A stretch of DNA of 64,000 nucleotides, from the NCBI RefSeq assembly GCF_000145255.1, contig NC_014394.1, positions 2,666,001-2,730,000 on the forward strand, in the 5' to 3' direction. Positions 26,496 to 36,876 of this stretch are shown here, piece by piece. The number at the start of each line of letters is the position of its first letter. The stretch's first letter is position 1. The notes beneath the pieces are model-generated. The model saw nothing but the letters and a program-made list of their open reading frames with translations. It was not told the DNA's origin and did no database searches. The translations under genes and the position numbers were made by a program. Source of the stretch: Gallionella capsiferriformans ES-2 (GTDB lineage Bacteria > Pseudomonadota > Gammaproteobacteria > Burkholderiales > Gallionellaceae).

Positions 26496-27929
26496 TTAGC
26501 TTATCTGACGTGCAGGGCGATGGCGCAGCATTCTTTTCGGCAGCAACGAACCTGCCAGCATGCCGGCCACGCTGCACAACAAGCCGACCAGTTGCGGCGG
26601 CCAGACCGTCCCGCTGTAAAATTTTTCCATCAGCAGCCAGGAAATCAGGCCCAGCGCAATCGACAGCAGCGCCCCGCGGTTATTGGCGCGTTTCCAGTAA
26701 AGTCCGAACACCAGCGGCACAAACGCGCCCACCAGCGTGATTTTGTAGGCGTTTTCAACCATCTTGAAAATACTTGCATTGGAATGCAGTGCAAACCACA
26801 GCACGGTGCAACCGAAAGTCACCACGATGATGCGCATGGTGCGCAGCATTTGGCTGTCGCTCATGTGTTTTAAGGCAAAGTGCTTAAGTATATTTTCCGT
26901 GAACATCACTGAGGGCGCGAGCAACGTGGCGGACGCCGTACTCATGATCGCCGACAAGAGTGCGCCGAAGAAAAATATCTGCGCAATCAGCGGCGTATGC
27001 GTCAAAATCAGCGTCGGCAACACCCTCTGCGAGTCTGTCGCAATTAAATCACCGAAAACTTTAGGATCGATCAACGTTGCGGCATAAGCTAAAAACATCG
27101 GCACAAAGGCAAAGCCGAAATACAGCACACCGCCTAACACAGAGCCTGTCACGGCCGTTTTCTCATTTTTCGCCGAGGTCATGCGCTGAAACACGTCCTG
27201 CTGCGGAATAGAGCCCAGCATCATCGTCAGCAGCGCACCGACAAAGGGAATCCAGACCTCGTAGCCGCCGTGCGGCAAAAGTTGCAATCGACCGGCATCC
27301 TGCGCATGACTGATGACATGAGCCGCGCCACCTGCGTCATGCCCCACCAGCACGGCGATGAACAGCAGGCCCGCCATAATGACCATCATCTGCACAAAAT
27401 CGAGCAACGCCACCGACCACATCCCGCCAAACATGGTGTAACCCAGCACGATCGCCGTGCCGATCACCATGCCGGTCGACTGATCGATCGCCCCGCCGCT
27501 CACCAGATTGAATACCAACCCCAGCGCAGTAACCTGCGCGGACACCCAACCCAGATAGGAAATCATGATGCAGAGCGTCATGATCAACTCGACCGACCGA
27601 CTGTAACGCGCCCGGTAATAATCGCCTATGGTCAGCAGATTCATGCGGTACAGACGCCCTGCAAAAAACAATCCGGCGATAATCAGACACAGGCTCGCGC
27701 CAAACGGGTCCGCCACCACGCCGCTCAAGCCATCTTTGACAAAGGTGGCGGAAATTCCCAGCACCGTTTCCGCGCCGAACCAGGTGGCGAACACCGTTGC
27801 CGTCACGACAGGCAGGGGCAGATTGCGTCCGGCCACCACAAAATCGCGCGCATTGTGTACACGCGTCGAGGCATACACCCCAATGCCGATCGACAACAAC
27901 AAGTAAAGTGCGACAAAACCGATCAGCAT
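26496..27929 (-). CDS. Sodium:solute symporter family protein
   Basis: A 477-residue integral membrane protein with about 13 helices. SSS-family segments are present: RNLPLPVVTATVFATWFGAETVLG near the N-terminus, a GGMWSVALLDFVQ segment in the middle, and GALLSAIMSTASATLLAPS in the helix that shapes the sodium site. It imports a small organic or inorganic solute with Na+; the substrate is not evident. It lies just upstream of phoB in the same direction, but the intervening Pho box suggests phoBR has its own promoter. Confidence 0.9.
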   Translation of the reverse strand: MLIGFVALYLLLSIGIGVYASTRVHNARDFVVAGRNLPLPVVTATVFATWFGAETVLGISATFVKDGLSGVVADPFGASLCLIIAGLFFAGRLYRMNLLTIGDYYRARYSRSVELIMTLCIMISYLGWVSAQVTALGLVFNLVSGGAIDQSTGMVIGTAIVLGYTMFGGMWSVALLDFVQMMVIMAGLLFIAVLVGHDAGGAAHVISHAQDAGRLQLLPHGGYEVWIPFVGALLTMMLGSIPQQDVFQRMTSAKNEKTAVTGSVLGGVLYFGFAFVPMFLAYAATLIDPKVFGDLIATDSQRVLPTLILTHTPLIAQIFFFGALLSAIMSTASATLLAPSVMFTENILKHFALKHMSDSQMLRTMRIIVVTFGCTVLWFALHSNASIFKMVENAYKITLVGAFVPLVFGLYWKRANNRGALLSIALGLISWLLMEKFYSGTVWPPQLVGLLCSVAGMLAGSLLPKRMLRHRPARQIS

Positions 27930-28066
27930 GATGGCAAGTAGTGAATGGCAATAAGACCAATTTTAACCGGAATTTTGAATTCCGCGACACTCAAAGCCGA
28001 TACGCGCGGCATGCGGATAAAGAACCACAGGCCCACCGCTATAATCAAGGGAATTTAATGAAGAGA

Positions 28067-28419
28067 AGGTGAAGCTGGCCGATAAGCCGGGTTCTGTCGT
28101 GGACAGTCATTCCTCTAGGCGTTTCGTTACCTGACGCTCAAGCAATCTACCCGCTGACGACGCGAGCCACGTCATAGTCAGCCTATTTGATCTTGCTCCG
28201 AATGGGGTTTACCCTGCCACTGATGTTGCCACCAGCGCGGTGAGCTCTTACCTCGCCATTTCGCCCTTACCTGTGCTGCTTACGCAGCCATCGGCGGTAT
28301 ATTTTCTGTGGCACTTTCCATCACCTCACGGTGTCCGGCCGTTAACCGGCATTCTGCTCTCTGGAGCCCGGACTTTCCTCCCCGCACCCAAGGTGCGCGG
28401 CGACTGTCTGGCCAGCTTC
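28067..28419 (-). ncRNA. rnpB: RNase P RNA, bacterial type A
   Basis: The catalytic RNA that trims tRNA 5' ends, about 353 bases on the minus strand. Landmarks in order: 5' GAAGCTGGCCAGACAGTCGC, GGGGAGGAAAGTCCGGGCTC, the CACAGAAAATATACCGCC segment, GGTAAGGGCGAAA, GGCAGGGTAAACCCC, AGCAAGATCAAATAGG, AGAGGAATGACTGTCC, and the 3' ACAGAACCCGGCTTATCGGC that pairs with the 5' end. The P3 stem is short (GCGCACC-TTG-GGTGCG) compared with E. coli. Ends are set by homology to E. coli M1 RNA and may be off by a few bases. Its promoter would lie in the 3' end of ppx. Confidence 0.97.
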
Positions 28420-28452
28420 GCGCCGGAGTTTACCACCGAAGTGCACTGGAAT

Positions 28453-29928
28453 TTATTTTTTGATGAGTTGTACGGCAACACCCAGCGATTTCCACTGCTT
28501 CACTTCTTCCTGCAAGGCGGTCTCTGTCAGTGGATTTTGCTTCAGCCAGCCGGCATCGATAGCTAGCGAAAATTTAGCCCCGTTACAACTGGCCGCCATA
28601 TCAGGCAGCACGACATCGCTTCGGTTGCGATAAAACAACGCGGCCAGCCTTAAACTCATCACGAGCAGACAGTCCTCAGTTTCCGTCAGCAGCCCCTGCA
28701 ATTTTTTCAGACTCCCCCGATGCGCCAAGGCCAGCAAACTGAGTCTATTCTGCTCCTTCTTGGAAAACCCGGGCATATCGGCATTGGCGAGAATATAAGC
28801 GGTATGTTTTTGATAGCCATTGTGTGCGACCCGGATACCCACGCCGTGCAAACTGGCAACCCACCCCAGCACCTGCAACGCCTGCGCATTCACCTCCGAA
28901 CCGAAAAACTGCCTTGCCAGCACATCGGACAGCCTCGTCACGCGCTCAACCTGTTTGACATCAACGTGATAGCGGCGCATGAAATGCCTGACAGTCACAT
29001 CTCGCATATCGTTGTTGTGAAAACGTCCCCACAAATCGTAGAGCACGCCTTCGCGCAGCGCGCTCAAACCCAACTGCATGTGTTCGATACCCAATTCATC
29101 AAACGCGGCATACATAATGGCAAAGCCGCCCGCGAGCGCAGGCAGACGGTCCGGACGCAATCCCAGCAGTGTCAACTTGTGCACATCGCCCACTTTGAGC
29201 AGATGCGCCCGGAATAAATCGAGCCCTTCGCGCGTAATCCCGCTCCGGCTCCAGCCATTCAATTCCAGAATTTCAGCGATTGCCTTGGCGGTCCCCGATG
29301 AACCGATCGCTTTTTGCCATTGCCCTTTATAGTCGGCAACGATATTTTGCAACTCGCTGCGCGCTGCAAGTTCGGCACGGGCCAAATTATTCTTGGTGAT
29401 TTTCCCCATCGGAAAATACCGGCTGCTAAAACTGACGCAGCCCATGTACAGGCTCTCCAGTTTGAGTGGCGTGAGCCCGTGACCGATAATAAATTCAGTC
29501 GAACCGCCACCGATATCCATCACCAGCAGCTGATCATCCGACTGCGGCAGGCCATGTGCGACGCCCATATAAATCAAGCGCGCCTCTTCGCGGCCTGCGA
29601 TCACTTCAATGGGAAAGCCCAGCACCTGCTCAGCCTCGGCGATGAATTCTGCAGCATTGACTGCCACACGCAGCGAGTTAGTCCCTACAACGCGCACAGC
29701 CTCCGGCGGCAAGTCGCGCAGACGCTCGCCAAAACGCGCTAACGCGGCCAGCGCACGCTGCCGGGCTGCCTCATCGAGATAATTGTCGGCAGTGAGGCCA
29801 GCGGCCAGACGCACAGGCTCGCGCAATCCGTCCAGCATATACAATTGCTCGCCTTCTACCTTGGCTACCTGAAGTCTGAAGCTGTTTGACCCTAAATCGA
29901 CCGCAGCAAGAACTGGATGTTGTTCCAT
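28453..29928 (-). CDS. ppx: Exopolyphosphatase (Ppx/GppA family)
   Basis: A 491-residue phosphatase of the actin-like ATPase fold. It shows phosphate-binding motifs AAVDLGSNSFRLQV at the N-terminus and VMDIGGGSTEFIIG near residue 140, then an HD-like C-terminal helical domain. It removes terminal phosphates from inorganic polyphosphate; GppA activity on pppGpp is also possible. It starts two bases after phoU, so the two are cotranscribed under the Pho box at 30680-30697. That pairing links polyphosphate breakdown to phosphate control. Confidence 0.94.
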   Translation of the reverse strand: MEQHPVLAAVDLGSNSFRLQVAKVEGEQLYMLDGLREPVRLAAGLTADNYLDEAARQRALAALARFGERLRDLPPEAVRVVGTNSLRVAVNAAEFIAEAEQVLGFPIEVIAGREEARLIYMGVAHGLPQSDDQLLVMDIGGGSTEFIIGHGLTPLKLESLYMGCVSFSSRYFPMGKITKNNLARAELAARSELQNIVADYKGQWQKAIGSSGTAKAIAEILELNGWSRSGITREGLDLFRAHLLKVGDVHKLTLLGLRPDRLPALAGGFAIMYAAFDELGIEHMQLGLSALREGVLYDLWGRFHNNDMRDVTVRHFMRRYHVDVKQVERVTRLSDVLARQFFGSEVNAQALQVLGWVASLHGVGIRVAHNGYQKHTAYILANADMPGFSKKEQNRLSLLALAHRGSLKKLQGLLTETEDCLLVMSLRLAALFYRNRSDVVLPDMAASCNGAKFSLAIDAGWLKQNPLTETALQEEVKQWKSLGVAVQLIKK

Positions 29929-29930
29929 TG

Positions 29931-30635
29931 CTACTGGATTTCCCGCTCTATTTCATCGCGCGTAACGTGACGCACATCGCGCCCTTTGACCATATAGATG
30001 ACATACTCTGAAATATTTTTGGCATGATCTCCGATGCGCTCAATGGCTTTGGCGACAAATAAGATTTCCAGCGAGGTCGAAATCGTGCGCGGATCTTCCA
30101 TCATGAAGGTGATCAAATAGCGCATGATAGAGCGAAACTCATCATCCACCAGATCGTCCTGACGCACCACATCGGCCGCCATCTGCACATCCAATCGCGC
30201 GAACGCATCCAAAGACTTACGCAGCATATCCACGGCAATTTCAGAGGCGTGCTTGACTTCGTTGTAACGCGGAATCGCCAGCCCGTGTTTTTGCGACAAC
30301 ATCTTAGCCATGCGGGCAATTTTTTCAGCCTCATCGCCGATACGCTCAAGATCGGTAATCGTTTTCACGACCATCATCACCAAACGCAAATCGCTGGCCG
30401 TCGGCTGGCGGCGCGCAATCACCTGCGAACAGGCCTCGTCGATCTTAACTTCCATCGCATTAACCCGATGATCGTCCTCAATCACCCGGTTCATCAAGGC
30501 CACATCGCCATCCACTAAAGACACGATCGCGCTCTTGATCTGGCTCTCTACCAGTCCGCCCATCTGCAACACATAGGCGCGTATCGCTTCAAGTTCGACA
30601 TCGAACTGCTTGGAGGTATGATCACTGGTATTCAT
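29931..30635 (-). CDS. phoU: Phosphate-signalling regulator PhoU
   Basis: A 234-residue all-helical protein with two PhoU repeats (about residues 15-105 and 120-215). Each carries the acidic metal-cluster pattern, seen in DLERIGDEAEKIARMA and IERIGDHAKNISEY. PhoU holds PhoR in its repressing state when phosphate is plentiful and interacts with the Pst transporter, which is not in this window. It is the first gene of a phoU-ppx operon with its own Pho box and an AT-rich -10 region. Confidence 0.96.
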   Translation of the reverse strand: MNTSDHTSKQFDVELEAIRAYVLQMGGLVESQIKSAIVSLVDGDVALMNRVIEDDHRVNAMEVKIDEACSQVIARRQPTASDLRLVMMVVKTITDLERIGDEAEKIARMAKMLSQKHGLAIPRYNEVKHASEIAVDMLRKSLDAFARLDVQMAADVVRQDDLVDDEFRSIMRYLITFMMEDPRTISTSLEILFVAKAIERIGDHAKNISEYVIYMVKGRDVRHVTRDEIEREIQ

Positions 30636-30679
30636 GGTATGACCCTGTAGTATTAAACCGTATATTCTATAATACGAAT

Positions 30680-30697
30680 GTGAAGCGTTTGTGACAG
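30680..30697 (-). promoter_or_regulatory. Pho box upstream of phoU-ppx
   Basis: On the minus strand CTGTCAC-AAAC-GCTTCAC matches the two-repeat Pho box with 11-base spacing. An AT-rich ATTCGTATTATAGAAT follows and can supply the -10 element, as usual for PhoB-activated promoters. Confidence 0.75.
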
Positions 30698-30733
30698 CGG
30701 CGTCCCCCTAGTAAAACAAGGGAACAACCACCC

Positions 30734-31399
30734 CTAGCTGACCGTCATCGTTTTCACGCCGTCTGCGGTACCCAGCAGCAGCACATCAGCCGCACGACGT
30801 GCAAACAGTCCGTTGGTCACGACACCGGCGATATGATCCAGTTCAGATTCCAATTCAACCGGATTCATAATTTTTAAGCCGTGCACGTCGATAATGATAT
30901 TGCCGTTGTCGGTCGTAAATCCTTCACGCAACATAGGCTGGCCGCCCAAGGCCACCAACTGACGCGCAACAGAACTGCGTGCCATTGGAATCACTTCAAT
31001 CGGCAACGGGAATTTACCCAGCACATCGACTAATTTGCTGGCATCACACAAGCAAATGAATTTTCGACTCGCGCCCGCCACGATTTTTTCGCGGGTCAAT
31101 GCACCGCCACCGCCCTTGAGCATATGCATATGCCGCGTGATCTCATCCGCGCCATCCACGTACACCTCAAGCGCACCCGCTTCGTTCAGCGACATAACTT
31201 CAATACCATGCCCCTGCAAACGCTTTGCGGAAGCCTCAGAACTTGCCACGGCACCCCGGATTTTGTTCTTTATTTTGGCCAACTCATCAATAAAAAAATT
31301 GGCGGTTGAACCTGTTCCCACCCCCACAATACAATCGGCAGGCACATATTGAATAGCAGCCAGCGCTACCGCACGTTTTAAATCATCTTGATTCATCAT
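30734..31399 (-). CDS. rpiA: Ribose-5-phosphate isomerase A
   Basis: A protein of about 221 residues. It has the phosphate loop [15 protein letters not shown], the catalytic segment DGADEI and [12 protein letters not shown], and the late motif [14 protein letters not shown]. It interconverts ribose-5-phosphate and ribulose-5-phosphate in the pentose phosphate pathway and, if present, the Calvin cycle. The ATG at 31399 follows GGGAGG at ideal spacing, so a longer reading frame reaching 31441 was not used. It is alone between phoU and pgm. Confidence 0.96.
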   Translation of the reverse strand: MMNQDDLKRAVALAAIQYVPADCIVGVGTGSTANFFIDELAKIKNKIRGAVASSEASAKRLQGHGIEVMSLNEAGALEVYVDGADEITRHMHMLKGGGGALTREKIVAGASRKFICLCDASKLVDVLGKFPLPIEVIPMARSSVARQLVALGGQPMLREGFTTDNGNIIIDVHGLKIMNPVELESELDHIAGVVTNGLFARRAADVLLLGTADGVKTMTVS

Positions 31400-31524
31400 T
31401 TTTTCCTCCCAAAGTTTCGTAATTATTGCAGGAAAATTCAATTTTGGGGAAAGTGATCGAATCAGTCGCTATATACATCACTCAGTCAGATCGCTGGTGG
31501 TAAGATTACGCATAAAATTTATAA

Positions 31525-33189
<1,665 letters not shown>

Positions 33190-33250
33190 GGTTGGGTGTT
33201 AAATAAAAGCGGGGAGGGGCGCGGAAAATCGTGGTCGGCCCCGACTTTCT

Positions 33251-33275
33251 AATGTTGGAATGTTAGACCTGACCC
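33251..33275. repeat. Left inverted repeat of the AT-rich islet
   Basis: This 25-base stretch is nearly the reverse complement of 34164-34187. Both contain GGGTCAGGTCTAACAT and CCAACA, with a one-base gap and one late mismatch. The two copies enclose the TM2 and HEPN-motif genes. Confidence 0.75.
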
Positions 33276-33341
33276 TAGATTCCTAGGAAGGGGTATAACA
33301 ACTTAAAATAACTACGAATGAATTTAAACAAGGGGAGTCCA

Positions 33342-33677
33342 ATGGCACTTATTGATTGCACGGAATGTGGGAATAAAATTTCTGATTTGGCTTCATCCTG
33401 CCCAAGCTGCGGCGCACCATTGAAGTCTAACCAGCTGATTGATACCGCACAAAATATGCAAAATGTTGTTGAGTTGAGAAAAAATCGTTCATTAGCCATT
33501 GTTCTGGCTTTGTTTCTAGGTGGATTTGGTGCGCATAAATTTTATTTAAACCAACCAGGCTGGGGAATTGCTTACCTATTTTTTTGCTGGACATTCATTC
33601 CTGCAATATTTAGCATAGTTGAGGCAATGATATGGCTCACTAAAACAGATGATGAATTCTTTAGAACTGTGGGATAA
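33342..33677 (+). CDS. Zinc-ribbon plus TM2-domain membrane protein
   Basis: A protein of about 111 residues. An N-terminal zinc ribbon (CTECGNKI...CPSCGAPL, about residues 5-27) is joined by a helix to a C-terminal TM2 domain of two membrane helices with the family motif LGGFGAHKFYLNQPGWGI. TM2 proteins are widespread and poorly understood. The start at 33342 was chosen because GGGGAG lies five bases before it; a start eight codons earlier lacks one. Codon use is AT-rich compared with pgm and the hem genes, which points to transfer. Confidence 0.82.
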   Translation: MALIDCTECGNKISDLASSCPSCGAPLKSNQLIDTAQNMQNVVELRKNRSLAIVLALFLGGFGAHKFYLNQPGWGIAYLFFCWTFIPAIFSIVEAMIWLTKTDDEFFRTVG

Positions 33678-33711
33678 CAATAATCCTGCATGGTGATAGG
33701 TATATGTATAT

Positions 33712-34149
33712 ATGAATGATCCAAAAATTGAGCCGAAATCTGTGCCACTACAGTGGCATAATTTTTTGTATTGTTCTGTATTATTACCGTGGGAAACGGA
33801 ACTGAAGTTTAGGAAAAAATTTCCGAGATTTGATTGTCGCAATCCACTTTTTGACATTAGCTTAATTAGGTTTAATCATACTGGTGAGGTTAAGCAGGCT
33901 TGGGAAGGACAGAGAAGTAACAGGCAGAAGTATGGCAGTTTGACTTTCCATAGCAATAATGGCGCAGCGTTAAAAGACCTTCTGAAGTTACTTCGAAATT
34001 GTTCCGCGCACGGTCATTACGCCAAGCATTCAAAAAATGGGTGGATATTTTTTAAGCATGAGTATCAAGGTAAACTTACATTATTCGGTCAAGTTAGATT
34101 CTCAAATCTGAAGAAATTAATTGAACATATTGTGAAGCACCATGACTGA
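33712..34149 (+). CDS. Small AT-rich protein with a HEPN-like R-x4-H motif
   Basis: A 145-residue protein of no firmly recognised family. Its middle reads LKDLLKLLRNCSAHGHYAKH: a helix followed by R-N-x3-H-G, the catalytic signature of HEPN-fold proteins, several of which are RNases in toxin or defence systems. It has no signal peptide or membrane helix and is rich in Lys, His and Phe. Base composition is clearly lower in GC than the chromosome around it. It lies 34 bases after the TM2 gene inside a repeat-bounded islet. The HEPN call rests on one motif. Confidence 0.6.
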   Translation: MNDPKIEPKSVPLQWHNFLYCSVLLPWETELKFRKKFPRFDCRNPLFDISLIRFNHTGEVKQAWEGQRSNRQKYGSLTFHSNNGAALKDLLKLLRNCSAHGHYAKHSKNGWIFFKHEYQGKLTLFGQVRFSNLKKLIEHIVKHHD

Positions 34150-34163
34150 TTGAAGCGGTCATG

Positions 34164-34391
34164 GGGTCAGGTCTAACATCCAACACTTTTGATAACGACA
34201 GACCGCGTAGGGCGGAACGCTTGCGGTTCCGCCGAATGGAATCGTGGCGGAACGCCCCGGTTTTCATAGGATCATAGGGCCGGGTCTAACATTCCAACAA
34301 TCTTGATAACGTCAGACAGCGCGGGTTGGAACGCTTGCGGTTCCTCCGAATAGAATAGAATCGAACACCCCGGCATTCGCTCTACATAGGC
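34164..34391. repeat. Two diverged direct repeats of about 105-115 bases, including the right inverted repeat
   Basis: Copy A (about 34164-34272) and copy B (about 34278-34391) share GGTCTAACAT, CCAACA, TTGATAACG, GGAACGCTTGCGGTTCC and CACCCCGGC/CGCCCCGG-type segments in the same order. Each holds the perfect palindrome GGAACGCTTGCGGTTCC within one base. The left end of copy A is the inverted partner of 33251-33275. No gene is seen in 34150-34510. Confidence 0.7.
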
Positions 34392-34475
34392 TCAAGCGCG
34401 TGGGCAGATGCACCCACACCGCCTTTATGATGGAGTGTTATTTCTCTCGAATTTTGTTTGCGCCTACCGTCATCA

Positions 34476-34515
34476 CATAAGCTGCCGGCGGCAGAAATGC
34501 CGCCAGTAGCTTATG
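34476..34515. repeat. Strong hairpin overlapping the hemY stop codon
   Basis: CATAAGCT plus GCCGGCGGCA pairs with TGCCGCCAGT plus AGCTTATG around a GAAA loop, giving about 18 base positions per arm with few mismatches. The hemY stop (34511-34513) lies in one arm. There is no T run after it on either strand, so it is more like a repeat-derived stem or a 3' stabilising structure than a standard terminator. Confidence 0.65.
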
Positions 34516-35023
34516 GCTGCTGATCTTGCCGCTCAAACTTGGTTTTGGCGGCCACCAGCATGCGCATCGTCGATTCACCCTGCGTATGACTCTCCGCTAA
34601 CGACACATAAGCATTGCGCCGCTCGAAGGCTTTTAATTCGTGCGCGGCGCGCGCGGCGATAATCCCATACAGCACCGAACTCTCCCCGTGCTTAATCGCG
34701 CGTGCGGCCGCCTTTTCAGCTTCGGCGTAACGTCCTTCAAAAAAGGCTCTCAGCGCGACATCGAGTAACTTGCGCGCATTGTTTTTCGCGCGATCTGAAC
34801 GGATTTTCTGCACGACCCCAGGCAATTGCGAGGTTGCCAGCAGTAAATGAATCAGCCAGTAACCGAATCCAAATACCAGCACAAACAACACCACAAAAAG
34901 TTTTAGCGATAATTCGATCCGATAAGGCGGATACACCAGCAACACGTAAGCCGTATTTTGCAAAAGCGTACCTAGTGCAACCGCAGCCGAAAACAGCACG
35001 AGAATCGAAATCAGATATTTCAT
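34511..35023 (-). CDS. hemY: HemY-like protein, only the N-terminal part
   Basis: A 170-residue protein. It has the HemY N-terminal domain with two membrane helices (about residues 4-24 and 40-62) and the start of a TPR-like region (AFFEGRYAEAEKAAARAIKHGESSVLYGIIAARAAHEL). HemY proteins of this operon are usually near 400 residues, so about 230 C-terminal residues are missing. The stop is followed by repeats and the AT-rich islet, and no remaining TPR coding is seen there in any frame. It overlaps hemX by four bases (ATGA). It may be a 3' truncation caused by insertion, or a lineage-specific short form. Confidence 0.8.
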   Translation of the reverse strand: MKYLISILVLFSAAVALGTLLQNTAYVLLVYPPYRIELSLKLFVVLFVLVFGFGYWLIHLLLATSQLPGVVQKIRSDRAKNNARKLLDVALRAFFEGRYAEAEKAAARAIKHGESSVLYGIIAARAAHELKAFERRNAYVSLAESHTQGESTMRMLVAAKTKFERQDQQP

Positions 35024-36120
35024 TTCGCCGCCTTTTGCGGACGCAGGTTTTCTGCCGCCTTGTCATGACTTAAACGATAGGTACGCACCGCCTGCAAACT
35101 CCCCCCGATGTCGGGCAGTTCGATCTCAATACTGGCAGCCGCCAACTCGCCCAATTCACTCAGCATATGTAAGCCTTCTGCCGATTTCACATCAAAATAG
35201 CGCCGCGTCCAAAGCTGCGCCGTTTTAAGTTCCTGACTGAAGCTGTCTTCGTCGCGCGACAACAGCGCCAACCGTGCCGACACCAGACGCATTTTTAGAT
35301 TTTCGCGCAGGAAAAATTCCTGTTTAGGCGGCAACAAAACAATCTGCGTGAGACCGGTATTTTCAATCCTGACGAGCTGCTTAACCTCCAGCCAGACTGC
35401 ATTCAGCATCTTTTGCCATACCGCCTCATCAGCCACAGGCGAGACGATTTTGGCTGATGCATTTTCGGTCGGACGATGCCTATCAACTAGCGGAATGGCA
35501 TCGACGGATGACAACAACCTGTTGATTTTAAGATTAATACCTGCCACATCGACACGGGGCAGCGCGCGCAACTTATCAATATCCTGTCCGATCGACTTGC
35601 GCAATCCGTTTAAAGCAGGACGCTCCATGCGTTGTAAACGCGCATCGGCGCTTTCCATCGCGATCAGGGCCGCTTTGACGTTCCCTGACAATTGCAATTG
35701 CTGCCCTGCAATCAGCAGCAACTGTTCGACGTCCGCCAGCGCGGTTTCATCGCGACTGATGGAGAAATTATTGTAGAGGGTTTCCAGTGCCGCACGCTGA
35801 TTTTGCGCCTGAGTGTAATAGGCTTCGAGCGTTGTCACCTTGACCGACATTTCACGCACTTCATCCTGATTTTTCGCGATCAGAATGGCATTAGCCTGGG
35901 CCGCGCCATCCATCTCGGCAATTTTCTTCGCCAGCTCTTCACGCATCTCAGCAATCGCACGATGCCCATCCAGCCACTGCCAGAGAAATATCGCCACTAA
36001 CAGCACCAGCGTAAGCTGAGTAATGCTGATCTTCGCGAACAAATCAGCAACCGAAAATCGGCTTTTAAGGGCCGCATCCCGCTCAACCTCACTTGATCCT
36101 TGTAGCATTTTCTCGCTCAT
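35020..36120 (-). CDS. hemX: HemX-family inner-membrane protein
   Basis: A 366-residue protein with one N-terminal membrane helix (about residues 33-52), a coiled coil (about 57-115), and a periplasmic helical domain rich in Leu, Arg and Ala. This is the architecture of the HemX family encoded after hemD in Proteobacteria. Despite a common database name it lacks uroporphyrinogen methyltransferase motifs. Its role in heme synthesis is not settled; a scaffold role is often suggested. It follows hemD by nine bases and overlaps hemY by four. Confidence 0.9.
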   Translation of the reverse strand: MSEKMLQGSSEVERDAALKSRFSVADLFAKISITQLTLVLLVAIFLWQWLDGHRAIAEMREELAKKIAEMDGAAQANAILIAKNQDEVREMSVKVTTLEAYYTQAQNQRAALETLYNNFSISRDETALADVEQLLLIAGQQLQLSGNVKAALIAMESADARLQRMERPALNGLRKSIGQDIDKLRALPRVDVAGINLKINRLLSSVDAIPLVDRHRPTENASAKIVSPVADEAVWQKMLNAVWLEVKQLVRIENTGLTQIVLLPPKQEFFLRENLKMRLVSARLALLSRDEDSFSQELKTAQLWTRRYFDVKSAEGLHMLSELGELAAASIEIELPDIGGSLQAVRTYRLSHDKAAENLRPQKAAK

Positions 36121-36129
36121 ATCGCCCCC

Positions 36130-36876
36130 TTACGCCTGAACCCCGGATTTTGCCCATGCCTGCAGCCCTGCCAGCAAACCGTCATCCCCCGACTCCGTCA
36201 GATGAACCTTCGACCATCCCAAGCGCTTCGCCAATTCGGCGATACGCGGGTGTATGACAAACAGCGGCCTGTCAAAAACCTCCTTTGAATCAACGATCAT
36301 CTGAGACAAATGGTTCAGCGCCTCGCTGCTGGTCACGGTAATCAAATCGACACCGGCCAGCTCGCTCACCGGACATTGCGGCTTGCAGCGCAGATAACAG
36401 GTCACATATTCCACGCGTGCGCCCCTCTCGCGCAAAGTATCTCCCAGTAACTCGCGACCGCCGTCACCGCGAAAAATCATCACATGCCAGCCGTCGATGT
36501 TTTGTAATTCAGGCCGTGCTAACAAACCTTCACTATCGAATCGCTCGACAGGCACGATCACATGCGCAATGCCTAGCGCTCGCAGCGCTTTCGCGCTCCC
36601 CTCACCCACCGTCGCAACACGAGCCGGCACTTTGCCCCCGGTGGCCGCCATGCCATATTTCACGGCATTCGGGCTGATGAAAATTGCAAGATTCGCCTGT
36701 TCAACATGCGACACTTGTTCTTGTAATCGCAGCAGGTCCGGCACGGGCGCGATCTCCAGCATCGGGAACAGCACGGCGGTGCCGCCCTGCTGTCCGATCG
36801 CCTGAGCCAGCGTAAAAGCCTGATCACGCGGACGCGTCACCAGCACTTTCAAACCGGCCAGCTCACCCTTAGCCAT
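36130..36876 (-). CDS. hemD: Uroporphyrinogen-III synthase
   Basis: A 248-residue two-domain protein. Weakly conserved HemD features are visible: [22 protein letters not shown] at the N-terminus, [12 protein letters not shown], the hinge, and [13 protein letters not shown] late in the second domain. It closes and flips ring D of hydroxymethylbilane to make uroporphyrinogen III. Its start overlaps the end of hemC by eight bases, so the two are translationally coupled. HemD sequences are poorly conserved in general, so position between hemC and hemX adds weight. Confidence 0.93.
   Translation of the reverse strand: MAKGELAGLKVLVTRPRDQAFTLAQAIGQQGGTAVLFPMLEIAPVPDLLRLQEQVSHVEQANLAIFISPNAVKYGMAATGGKVPARVATVGEGSAKALRALGIAHVIVPVERFDSEGLLARPELQNIDGWHVMIFRGDGGRELLGDTLRERGARVEYVTCYLRCKPQCPVSELAGVDLITVTSSEALNHLSQMIVDSKEVFDRPLFVIHPRIAELAKRLGWSKVHLTESGDDGLLAGLQAWAKSGVQA

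Noticed and set aside
28240-28566. 108-codon open frame on the plus strand
   Set aside because: It overlaps the antisense of RNase P RNA and the end of ppx; no protein features.
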